DNA from: Zea mays
Lineage: Eukaryota > Streptophyta > Magnoliopsida > Poales > Poaceae
Direction of reading: 5' to 3'
DNA: 64,000 nucleotides
NCBI RefSeq assembly: GCF_902167145.1
Contig: NC_050096.1
Coordinates: 294,822,200 to 294,886,199 of the forward strand
A model generated the notes under the pieces. That model made no database searches and was not told the origin of the DNA. It worked only from the letters and a program-made list of their open reading frames with translations. Below are positions 10,268-20,083 of the stretch, piece after piece (position 1 is the stretch's first letter; each line of letters begins with the position of its first letter). The position numbers were made by a program, and so were the translations under genes.

Positions 10268-11083
10268 ATTACTCTTGCTAGCCTTAGGAATGAAAATGAA
10301 AAATTGCTTACTAAGGTTAAAGAACTAGATGTTTGCAATATTACAATTTCCGATCTTAGAGATAAAAATGATATATTGCGTGCTAAGATTGTTGAACTTA
10401 ATTCTTGCAAACCATCTACATCTACCGTTGAGCACACTATTATTTGCACTAGATGTAGAGATGTTGATATTAATGCTATACATGATCACATAGCTTTAAT
10501 TAAACAACAAAATGATCATATAGCTAAACTAGATGCAAAAATTTCCGAGCATAAAATTGAAAATGAAAAATTTAAATTTGCTCGTAGTATGCTTTATAGT
10601 GGGAGACGCCCTGGCATTAAGGATGGCATTGGCTTCCAACAGGGAGGCAATGTCAAAATTAATGCCCCTCCTAAGAAATTGTCCAACTTTGTTAAGGGCA
10701 AGGCTCCCATGCCTCAAGATAACGAGGGATACATTTTGTACCCTGCCGGTTATCCTGAGAGCAAAATTAGGAGAATTCACTCTAAGAAGTCTCACTCTGG
10801 CCCTAATCATGCTTTTATGTATAAGGGTGAGACATCTAGTTCTAGGCAACCAACCCATGCTAAGTTGCCTAAGAAGAAAACTCCTAGTGCATCAAATGAT
10901 CATAGCATTTCATTTAAAACTTTTGATGCATCCTATGTTTTAACTAACAAATCTGGCAAGGTAGTTGCCAAGTATGTTGGAGGCAAGCACAAGGGGTCAA
11001 AGACTTGTGTTTGGGTACCCAAAGTTCTTGTGTCTAATGCTAAAGGACCCAAAACCATTTGGGTACCTAAAGTGAAGAACTAA
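10268..11083 (+). CDS. gag: Copia copy A gag, 3' part
   Basis: Continues the gag frame of 1035-2849 in phase after the nested element and its second TSD copy. It encodes more coiled-coil repeats (LRNENEKLLTKVKELD), a short Cys pair CTRC, and a basic C-terminal half with repeated WVPKV motifs. It ends at TAA 11081-11083. The two halves add up to about 876 residues, close to the 893 codons of the sister gag at 49546-52227. Confidence 0.92.
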   Translation: MTLASLRNENEKLLTKVKELDVCNITISDLRDKNDILRAKIVELNSCKPSTSTVEHTIICTRCRDVDINAIHDHIALIKQQNDHIAKLDAKISEHKIENEKFKFARSMLYSGRRPGIKDGIGFQQGGNVKINAPPKKLSNFVKGKAPMPQDNEGYILYPAGYPESKIRRIHSKKSHSGPNHAFMYKGETSSSRQPTHAKLPKKKTPSASNDHSISFKTFDASYVLTNKSGKVVAKYVGGKHKGSKTCVWVPKVLVSNAKGPKTIWVPKVKN

Positions 11084-11096
11084 ACTTGTTTTGTAG
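11084..11096 (+). promoter_or_regulatory. Gag-pol junction with splice-acceptor-like TTTTGTAG
   Basis: After the gag TAA come 13 bases, ACTTGTTTTGTAG. The last three are an in-frame stop for the pol frame, which opens on the very next codon (GTT). No ATG lies at the head of pol. The T-rich run ending in TAG and followed by GT resembles a splice acceptor. The same layout occurs at 49533-49545 and, in a diverged Sirevirus, at 41231-41247. Splicing, readthrough or frameshifting are all possible; the sequence alone does not decide. Confidence 0.5.
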
Positions 11097-14000
11097 GTTT
11101 ATGCATCTGGTGGCTCAAGTTGGATAATCGACAGCGGGTGCACAAACCACATGACAGGGGAGAAGAAGATGTTCTCCTCCTATGAGAAAAACCAAGATCC
11201 CCAACGAGCTATCACATTCGGGGATGGAAACCAAGGTTTGGTCAAAGGATTGGGTAAAATTGCTATATCTCCTGACCATTCAATTTCCAATGTTTTTCTT
11301 GTAGATTCATTAGATTACAATTTGCTTTCCGTTTCTCAATTATGTCAAATGGGCTACAACTGTCTATTCACTGATGTAGGTGTCACTGTCTTTAGAAGAA
11401 GTGATGATTCAATAGCATTTAAGGGAGTGTTAGAGGGTCAGCTATACCTGGTAGATTTTGATAGAGCTAAACTCGACACTTGCTTAATTGCTAAGACTAA
11501 CATGGGTTGGCTCTGGCACCGCCGACTAGCCCATGTTGGGATGAAGAATCTTCATAAGCTTCTAAAGGGAGAGCACATTTTAGGATTAACAAATGTTCAT
11601 TTTGAGAAAGACAGGATTTGTAGTGCATGCCAAGCCGGGAAGCAAGTTGGTGCTCACCATCCACATAAGAACATCATGACGACTGACAGGCCACTGGAGC
11701 TCCTACACATGGACCTATTCGGCCCGATAGCTTACATAAGCATCGGCGGGAGTAAGTACTGTCTAGTTATTGTGGATGATTATTCTCGCTTCACTTGGGT
11801 ATTCTTTTTGCAGGAAAAATCTCATACCCAAGAAACCTTAAAGGGATTCTTGAGACGGGCTCAAAATGAGTTCGGCTTGAGGATCAAGAAAATTAGAAGC
11901 GACAACGGGACAGAGTTCAAGAACTCTCAAATTGAAGGCTTCCTTGAGGAGGAGGGCATCAAGCATGAGTTCTCTTCTCCCTACACCCCACAACAAAATG
12001 GTGTAGTGGAGAGGAAGAATAGAACTCTATTGGGCATGGCAAGAACCATGCTTGATGAGTACAAAACATCGGATCGGTTTTGGGCCGAGGCGGTCAACAC
12101 CGTCTGCTACGCCATCAACCGGTTGTATCTACACCGAATCCTCAAGAAGACATCTTATGAACTCCTAACCGGTAAAAAGCCCAATATTTCATATTTTAGA
12201 GTCTTTGGTAGCAAATGCTTTATACTTGTTAAAAGAGGCAGAAAATCTAAATTTGCTCCTAAGACTGTAGAAGGCTTTTTACTAGGATATGATTCAAACA
12301 CAAGGGCATATAGAGTCTTTAACAAGTCCTCTGGACAAGTTGAAGTTTCTTGTGACGTTGTGTTTGATGAGACTAATGGCTCTCAAGTAGAGCAAGTTGA
12401 TCTTGGTGAGATAGGTGATGAAGAGGCTCTGTACATCGCGCTAAGGAACATGTCCATTGGGGATGTGTGTCCTAAGGAATCCGAAGAGCCTCTAAATGCA
12501 CAAGATCAACCATCCTCCTCCACGCAAGCATCTCCACCAACTCAAAATGAGGATGAGGCTCAAGTTGATGAAGAAGAAGATCAAAGAGATGAGCCACCTC
12601 AAGATGACGACAATGATCAAGGGGGAGATGCAAATGATCAAGACAAGGAGGAGGATGAACCAAGGCCGCCACACCCAAGAGTCCACCAAGCAATCCAACG
12701 AGATCACCCCGTCGACACCATCCTCGGCGACATCCAAAAGGGGGTAACCACTAGATCTCGTGTTGCTCATTTTTGTGAACATTACTCTTTTGTTTCCTCT
12801 ATTGAGCCACATAGGGTAGAGGAAGCACTACAAGATTCGGATTGGGTGGTGGCGATGTAAGAGGAGCTCAACAACTTCACTAGGAATGATGTATGGCATT
12901 TGGTTCCACGTCCTAATCAAAATATTGTAGGAACCAAATGAGTGTTCCGCAACAAGCAAGACGAGCATGGTGTGGTGACAAGGAACAAAGCCCGACTTGT
13001 GGCCAAAGGATACTCCCAAGTCGAAGGTTTGAATTTCGGTGAAACCTATGCACCCGTAGCTAGGCTTGAGTCAATTCGAATATTATTAGCCTATGCTACT
13101 TACCATGGCTTTAAGCTTTATCAATTGGACGTGAAAAGTGCCTTCCTCAATGGACCAATCAAGGAAGAGGTCTATGTTGAGCAACCTCCCGGCTTTGAAG
13201 ATAGTGAGTACCCTAACCATGTTTATAAACTCTCTAAGGCGCTTTATGGGCTCAAGCAAGCCCCAAGAGCATGGTATGAATGCCAAAGAGATTTTCTCAT
13301 CACTAATGGGTTCAAAGTCGGAAAAGTCGATCCTACTTTATTTACTAAAACTCTTGAGAATGACTTGTTTGTATGCCAAATTTATGTTGATGATATTATA
13401 TTTGGGTCTACTAACGAGTCTACATGTGAAGAATTTAGTAGGATCATGACACAAAAATTCGAGATGTCTATGATGGGGGAGTTGAAGTATTTATTAGGAT
13501 TTCAAGTGAAGCAACTCCAAGAGGGCACCTTCCTAAGCCAAACAAAGTATACTCAAGATATTCTAACAAAGTTTGGAATGAAGGATGCCAAACCCATCAA
13601 AACACCCATGGGAACCAATGGGCATCTCGACCTCGACGAGGGAGGTAAATCCGTCGATCAAAAGGTATATCGGTCGATGATTGGATCTTTACTCTATTTA
13701 TGTGCATCTCGACCGGATATTATGCTTTCCGTATGCATGTGTGCAAGATTCCAAGCCGACCCTAAGGAAGCTCACCTTACGGCCGTAAAACGAATCTTGA
13801 GATATTTAGTTTATACTCCTAAGTTTGGGCTTTGGTATCCTAGGGGATCCACATTTAATTTAATTGGTTATTCGGATGCCAATTGGGCGGGGTGTAAAAT
13901 TAATAGAAAGAGCACATCGGGGACTTGCCAGTTCTTGGGAAGATCCTTGGTGTCTTGGGCTTCAAAGAAGCAAAATTCCGTAGCTCTTTCTACCGCCGAG

Positions 14001-14339
14001 GTCGAGTACATTGCCGCAGGACACTGTTGCGCGCAACTACTTTGGATGAGGCAAACCCTTAGGGACTACGGTTACAAACTAACCAAAGTTCCTCTTCTAT
14101 GTGATAATGAGAGTGCAATCCGCATGGCGGATAATCCCGTTGAGCATAGCCGCACTAAACACAAAGCCATTCGGTATCACTTTTTAAGGGATCACCAACA
14201 AAAGGGAGATATCGAGATTTCATATATTAATACTAAAGATCAATTAGCCGATATCTTTACCAAGCCACTTGATGAACAAACTTTTAACAAACTTAGGCAT
14301 GAGCTAAATATTCTTGATTCTAGGAACTTCTTTTGTTGA
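11097..14339 (+). pseudogene. pol: Copia copy A pol (PR-INT-RT-RNase H), two nonsense codons
   Basis: Frame of 1081 codons in Copia order. Aspartic protease (IIDSGCTNHMTG, first 25 residues); GAG-pre-integrase HHCC region ([14 protein letters not shown] ... CSACQAGKQ); integrase core with Asp in LHMDLFG, Asp in IRSDNGTEF and Glu in [12 protein letters not shown] ([31 protein letters not shown]); RNase H ([12 protein letters not shown]); end [19 protein letters not shown] at 12858-12860 and TGA at 12939-12941 fall in the linker before and at the start of RT, so integrase and RT cannot be made as one protein from this copy. Confidence 0.92.
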
Positions 14340-15124
14340 TTTGCACACATAGCTCATTAATATACCTTTGATCATGTCTCTTTTATATATGCTATGACTA
14401 ATGTGTTTTCAAGTCTATTTTAAACCAAGTCATAGATGTATTGAAAGGGAATTGGAGTCTTCGGCGAAGACAAAGGCTTCCACTCCATAACTCATCCTTC
14501 GCCGTCGCTCCGGACAACTCTCCATCTTTGGGGGAGAGAGCCTAAACAAAAGAACTCCATCTTTGGTATAATCTTCACTCATATTTTTATTTTACCAAAG
14601 GGGAGAAAGTTTCTTCGAGGGCTCTAATGATTTCGTTTTTGGCGATTTATGCCAAAGGGGGAGAGAGCATGAGCCCAAAGCAAAAGGACCGCACCACCAC
14701 CTAATTTTGAAAATAATTGTCAAATTGAAAATTTCAAAATTGATATCTCAAAACCCTCTTGAACACTAAGAGGAGAATTTCATTTAGGGGGAGTTTTGTT
14801 TTAGTCAAAGGAAAAGCATTTGAAACAGGGGGAGAAAATTTCAAATCTTGAAAATGCTTCGCAAAATCTTATTATTTACCTTTGACTATTTGCAAAAGAA
14901 CTTTGAAAAGGATTTACAAAAGAATTTGCAAAAACAAAACATATGGTGCAAGCGTGGTCCAAAATGTTAAAAATGAAGAAATCAATCCATGCGTATCTTA
15001 TAAGTATTTTATATTGGCTCAATTCCAAGCAACCTTTGCACTCACATTATGCAAACTAGTTCAATTATGCATTTCTATACTTGCTTTGGTTTGTGTTGGC
15101 ATCAATCACCAAAAAGGGGGAGAT
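14340..15124 (+). other. Copia copy A 3' untranslated region with multiple polypurine-tract-like motifs
   Basis: 785 bp between the pol stop and the 3' LTR. It contains repeated G-runs of the AAGGGGGAGA type near 14527, 14598, 14655, 14787 and 14827, plus the working polypurine tract AAAAAGGGGGAGAT at 15111-15124. Repeated tracts of this kind are characteristic of Sireviruses. Also holds a near-perfect hairpin GTCTTCGGCGAAGAC (about 14457-14471) just after TTGAAAGGGAATTGGAGTC, which resembles the LTR start. Confidence 0.8.
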
Positions 15125-16412
15125 TGAAAGGGAATTAGGCTTACACCTATTTCCTAATTGATTTTGGTGGTTGAATTGCCCAACAAAAACAATTGGACTA
15201 ACTAGTTTTGCTCTAGTGTATAAGTTATACAGGTGCCAAAGGTTCACACTTAGCCAATAAAAAGACCAAGAATTGGGTTCAACAAAGAGAGCAAGGGATA
15301 ACCGAAGTGTGCCCTTGTCTGGCGCACCGGACTGTCCGGTGTGCCACCGGACAGTGTCCGGTGCACCAGGGGACTTCACGCTGAACTCCTCACCTTCGGG
15401 AAAATCCAGAGGCGCTCCGCTATAATTCACCGGACTGTCCGGTGTACACCGGACAGTGTCCGGTGCCCCAGGGAAGAGCGACTCTGGAACTCGCCAGCTT
15501 CGGGAATTCGCTCCGTTATAATTCACCGGACATGTCCGGTGTACACCAGACTGTCCGGTGAGCCAGCGGAGCAACGACTGTTCGGCGCCAACGGTCACCT
15601 GCTACAGCATTAAATGCGCGCCAGCGCGCACAGAAGTCAGGCACGCGCAAAGTGGCGCACCGGACACTCTACAGTACATGTCCGGTGTGCCACCGGACAT
15701 CCAGGCGGGCCCAGCAGTCAGAGCTCCAACGGTCAGAACCCAACGGCCTGGTGACGTGGCTGGCGCACCGGACACTGTCCGGTGTGCACCGGACTGTCCG
15801 GTGCACCATGCGACAGACAGCCCCACCAAACGGCTAGTTTGGTGGTTGGGGTTATAAATACCCCCAACCACCCCACGTTCAAGACATCCAAGTTTTCCAA
15901 CTTCCAACCACTTACAAGAGCTAGGCATTCAATACAAGACACACCCAAGTGATCAAATCCTCTCCCAATTCCACAAAAGCTTTAGTGTTAAGTGAGAGTG
16001 ATTTGTTGTGTTTCTTTGAGCTCTTGCGCTTGGATTGCTTTCTTCTTTCTCATTCTTTCTTGTGATCAATACTCAATTGTAACCAAGGCAAGAGACACCA
16101 ATTGCTTGCGGGGAAGTTTTGTTCCCGGTTGATTTGAGAAGAGAAAGCTCACTCGGTCTGAGGGACCGTTTGAGAGAGGGAAGGGGTTGAAAAAGACCCG
16201 GCCTTTGTGGCCTCCTCAACGGGGAGTAGGTTTGCGAGAACCGAACCTCGGTAAAACAAATCCGCATGTCACACTCTTTATTTGCTTGCGATTTGTTTTG
16301 CACCCTCTCTCGCGGACTTAATTGTATTTCTAACGCTAACCCGGCTTGTAGTTGTGATTAACTTTGTAAATTTCAGTTTCGCCCTATTCACCCCCCCTCT
16401 AGGCGACTTTCA
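15125..16412 (+). repeat. 3' LTR of Copia copy A
   Basis: 1288 bp from TGAAAGGGAATTAGG to GGCGACTTTCA, preceded by the polypurine tract. Palindrome cluster at about 15328-15812, TATA box at 15853-15860. Followed at 16413 by hAT sequence (TTAGG is the likely right TSD, but its partner lies outside the window). Confidence 0.95.
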
Positions 16413-16939
16413 TTAGGTTCTCGCCTTCTCGGTTCCTATGGCGGTGGCTCCTTGGCTTCTCTTCCGCGACTAGGAATGCCACCGCCACTCCGCCAGTCCG
16501 CATCTGCAAGCCGCCAAGCCCGTCGTCGCTCCTTCCATCCTCCTCCTCCTTGGTTCCTCAGCTGAGAAACTCCTCGGTCCCTTCTGCAACTAGGATTCTA
16601 GGAACACCGCCAGCCGCCTCCGCTCCTTCCCTCGTCCTCCTCTTCCTCGACAGTCCAGCCGCGACTGCCGGATCCTAGGAAACGATGCGTCATGCGCCCA
16701 CGCCGCCACCGCCGGATCCTAGGAAACGAAGCGCCAAGCCGCGACCGCAAGTTCAACCGGCCCACAACCCACTCCACCGCTCCAGCAAGGTTTATTCACA
16801 TCCTCTTCCTCAGATTATTGTTAATTCCTTGGCCCGTTCACATCTGTGGCTATGAGCTCTTTATATACGGTTGTTTTGATTCATTCCTCACTGAATCACT
16901 TATTACTTAGTTTATGAGTGTCTGACCTTACAAATTACA
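16413..16939 (+). other. Leader region of hAT-1, no gene recognised
   Basis: About 527 bp, pyrimidine/GC-rich with CCGCCGCC stretches and two copies of CCGGATCCTAGGAAACGA (about 16668 and 16711). It looks like the 5' untranslated part of the transposase gene. No terminal inverted repeat visible. Confidence 0.5.
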
Positions 16940-19115
16940 ATGGGGAGGAAGAGGACAGCTACTAGAAAACCATATGCTAGTAGGACGATAGATGGTTCCA
17001 GCAGTCCTTGCGCACTCGCCCCAACCTTGGAAGGTAGATCTGATGATGGTAGTGCAATAGCTAATGCCTCATTACCAGTACATGGTGCTGGAGGTGTACC
17101 TATTTGTAGTGGTAGTTCTTCCTTACCAGCAGATGGGGGTGGAGGTGTACCTGTTTGTAGTGGAAGTTCTTCCTTACCAGCTGATGTGCTAGTTCAAAGT
17201 GCTGCTAAACCATCTGTTTCCAGGGCAGAGTGCCGGAAACATATGAATAAGCGGGAGATTATTGAAAGTGGTATAAAAAGTTATATTGTTGTATGTCATT
17301 ATTGTAAAACTGAGTTGAGTGCAGATTTTGCTGGTGGCACTGGACATCTGAATCGACATTTTAGAGCTTGTTTGAAGAAGGTAGTGCAAACTCAACTTAA
17401 CTTCATTGCAGATGACACTGTAAGTACATGGGTTTACAATCCACAAGTAGCACGTGAAGAAATTATTAAATACATTGTTTCTGAAGATTTACCTATTATG
17501 ATGGGTGAAAGCCCTAATTTTAAGAATCTGATTCAACGTGCTTTCTGTCCACAATACCAACCTATCAGTAGAACTACTATAAAATCTGATTTAATGTTGC
17601 AGTATCGCAAACATCTTGCTGCCCTTAAAGAAAATTTTAAAAAAGTTCAGTTTTCATTTGCTTTAACTTCAGATATTTGGACTTCATCACATTAAAAAAC
17701 TAGCTACATTTCTGTTGTTGCACACTATTTGGATAATTCATATTGTCTTCATAAGCGTGTTATAGGTTTTAGAGTGATGAATGATTCACATACTGGTTAT
17801 GCAATTGCTAAGCATATTCTTGAGGTGGTTAATGATTTTGATATAAGTAATAAGATTCTGTCTATTACTCTCGATAATGCTTCCTCAAATACAAATTCAA
17901 TTGAATCCCTATCCCCTCACCTGCATTCATACATAGATGGTTATATTGTCCACCAAACATATGTGTGCCACATTATTAATTTGGTTGTCCAGGATGGCAT
18001 AACAGTAGTTAGCAAATATTTCGATAATGTCTGTGTTGCTGTTCGTTTCATAACAAGTACCCCTCAAATGATTACAAAATTCGGTGAGTATTGCAAGGCA
18101 AATAATATGAAACAAAGGAAATTTGGCCTTGATATGAAGATAAGATGGAATTCGACCTATATTATGCTTAAGAAACTAGAAGGTTATGAGAAAATTATAA
18201 TTGTTTTTGTGAATGCTAATGCTCTTGACCTTGATTTGGTGCTAACTGAAGCTGATTGGTATATGGTTAAACATTTTAGAGAGTTTTTATGCCCTTTTAT
18301 GTAGCCACAAATGTTCTATCAGGTGTTTACTATCCTACATCATGCTTAGTCATTGATTACATTTGGTTAATTGCCGAGTCATTTGCTAAGCACAGATCTG
18401 ATTCCCTTATTTGCACTGTTGTTGCTCCAATGGGGTTAAAATTTCTAAAATACTTTGATAACATATTCCATATATATTGCTTTGCAACTATTTTTGATCC
18501 TAGAAAAAAACTTGATGGGTTACAAACTGCTTTAGAAGGAATTGACGACTTGCTAGATATGGACTATTCGGATGCTTTTAATCATGTAAAAGATGAATTA
18601 TTTCGAGTTTTTGACTTTTACTATAATAAATATGGTGAAAGTGATGTTACGGGAACAATGGTGAACATGACATAGAACATTCAGATAGTTCTTTGACAGC
18701 CCACTTATGGAAGAGATCTAAGGGGAAAGAATCTTCTAACTCTACAACAAATCAAAGGTGGAATCCTAATGCAGAATCGAATCATTATCTGTCTACTAAC
18801 TTTGCAGCGACTGATCGCACCTTGAAGGGTGATAAGGTAAATTTACTTGAATGGTGGAGGGAACACGAGTACAATTTTCCAGTATTATCTCATTTTGCTA
18901 GAGATATTCTTCTTGTTCCTGTTTCTACGGTTTCCTCTGAAGCAACATTTAACACAATTGGTAGAATTATTGAAGAAAGGAGGTCCTCTCTTGCACCTGA
19001 GACAGTGGAGGCCATCACATGCCTTAAGGATTGGAAAAGAGCAGACGATAGAAAGCAACATCAACTTGAAGATCCTGAGGTTGAACAAGCTTTTGCTGAT
19101 TTCAACCATGATTAG
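16940..19115 (+). pseudogene. hAT transposase (BED zinc finger, hAT dimerisation), broken
   Basis: Starts MGRKRTATRKPYASRT. A BED-type zinc finger follows: CHYCKTELSADFAGGTGHLNRH, at about residues 115-140. The transposase core (FAL TSDIWTSSH; DNASSN; CHIINLVVQDGI; KIRWNSTYIML) and the C-terminal hAT dimerisation block (FPVLSHFARDILLVPVSTVS, EATFNTIGRIIEERRSSLAP) come next. Breaks: TAA at 17693-17695 in frame, a frameshift near 18289-18304, and a second frameshift near 18650-18675. About 700 residues in all, normal for an Ac-like plant hAT transposase. Not functional. Confidence 0.85.
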
Positions 19116-20083
19116 TGTTACTTCTTTTATCTAGTTCATTCTATTAATGTGGACTGTTAAATGTAATATGAACTATTATTGTAACATGGACTGTGGACAT
19201 TAAAACTTTTTCCGATCTGTACTCTTTTCCTTATAGAGGGAGCCCCACATTATTGGGGTGTAAGGTTTTTAACGAGGCAGATCGAGGAATAAAAAGTAGT
19301 TTTCCTCAAATTTTTGTTTGTGTTGTCTAATTTAATGTAACAGTTTATTTAAATATATGACTTGTTTTCCTCAAATTTTTGTTTATGTTGCTAAGAGGGG
19401 TTTGGACTTGTTTCTGTATATGACTTAGTCACCTGAAGCACTCTTACGGGTCGGGTCTGGGCCAACACGGCCTGATACAAGCCCGCCATGCTTTAGGGCT
19501 GTGCTGAGCTTACATTATAGAACCTGAGCACGATTTAGTCTGGCCCGAATAAAATTCGTGCTAGCCCGGTCCTAAGTATTTAAACTCGAAGCACGATGGG
19601 CCCGTGCCGGGTCAGCACGGCTGAGCCCAACTTGCAGGACTAGTACAGGAGGTTCGGACTCGACTCTTCCGGCGCGTCACCGTGTGCCCCCTTCGTCGTT
19701 AGTGTCATGTAAACGTACATACTCCAAGCAGCAGTAGCGACTTTAGGACTTGGGTACAGTAACTTCAATTTGGTTCTCTAAACATCAGCTGTCATCTTAA
19801 TAATGATTCCACACATTCCCAGTCCACGCCAGATCGATCTTTTGGAGCAAGCAACGCAAAATCGATGCTGTATTATATATGGAACAAGTCATTCCTGCCA
19901 AGCTCGATCGGCTAGGTTTTAGCAGCCCAACGACCAACTCTTTTGAGAGCACCATAAAGCTGTTATTTTCAGCAATTGTTTATTTATCTCCCATGCCCTA
20001 ACTGAATAATCCTGAACCTAGCTACTCTGAGAATAGCACGAAATAAATAAATAAATAAACTAATCCAGTCCAAGCAAAGCTAG
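19116..20083. other. hAT-1 3' flank and intergenic DNA before the RBR gene
   Basis: 19116-19440 is AT-rich and contains two copies of TTTTCCTCAAATTTTTGTTT (near 19302 and 19368). 19440-19640 is GC-rich with hAT-like subterminal motifs. 19640-20083 holds no ORF of note; an (AAAT)n run lies at about 20041-20057. The end of this stretch is the 3' untranslated region of the minus-strand RBR gene. Confidence 0.6.

Larger units (their letters stand above)
1..16412 (+). mobile_element. Ji/Opie-type Copia (Sirevirus) LTR retrotransposon, copy A; 5' end outside window
   Basis: Complete Copia order in + orientation: partial 5' LTR, iMet-type primer-binding site, gag, pol (protease, integrase, RT, RNase H), polypurine tract, 3' LTR. 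Window base 1 aligns with base 15420, so the 5' LTR starts about 295 bp upstream. Gag is interrupted by a 7.4-kb Gypsy-like element (2850-10262). Without that insertion the element would be about 9.3 kb, normal for Ji/Opie. Overlapping LTR parts differ at about 23 sites in about 965 bp by eye. It landed in or next to a hAT transposon, whose sequence resumes at 16413. Two nonsense codons in pol make this copy non-autonomous. The exact family name (Ji or Opie) is not certain. Confidence 0.95.
16413..19640 (+). mobile_element. Decayed hAT-superfamily transposon, 5' end truncated by copy A insertion
   Basis: Contains a broken hAT transposase reading + (16940-19115), a GC-rich leader (16413-16939) and a GC-rich 3' tail at about 19440-19640 rich in GCACGG/GGCCCG motifs in both orientations, typical of hAT subterminal repeats. 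The left terminus lies beyond the Copia insertion and outside the window, and the exact right terminus and TSD could not be fixed, so the right boundary is approximate. Confidence 0.75.
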
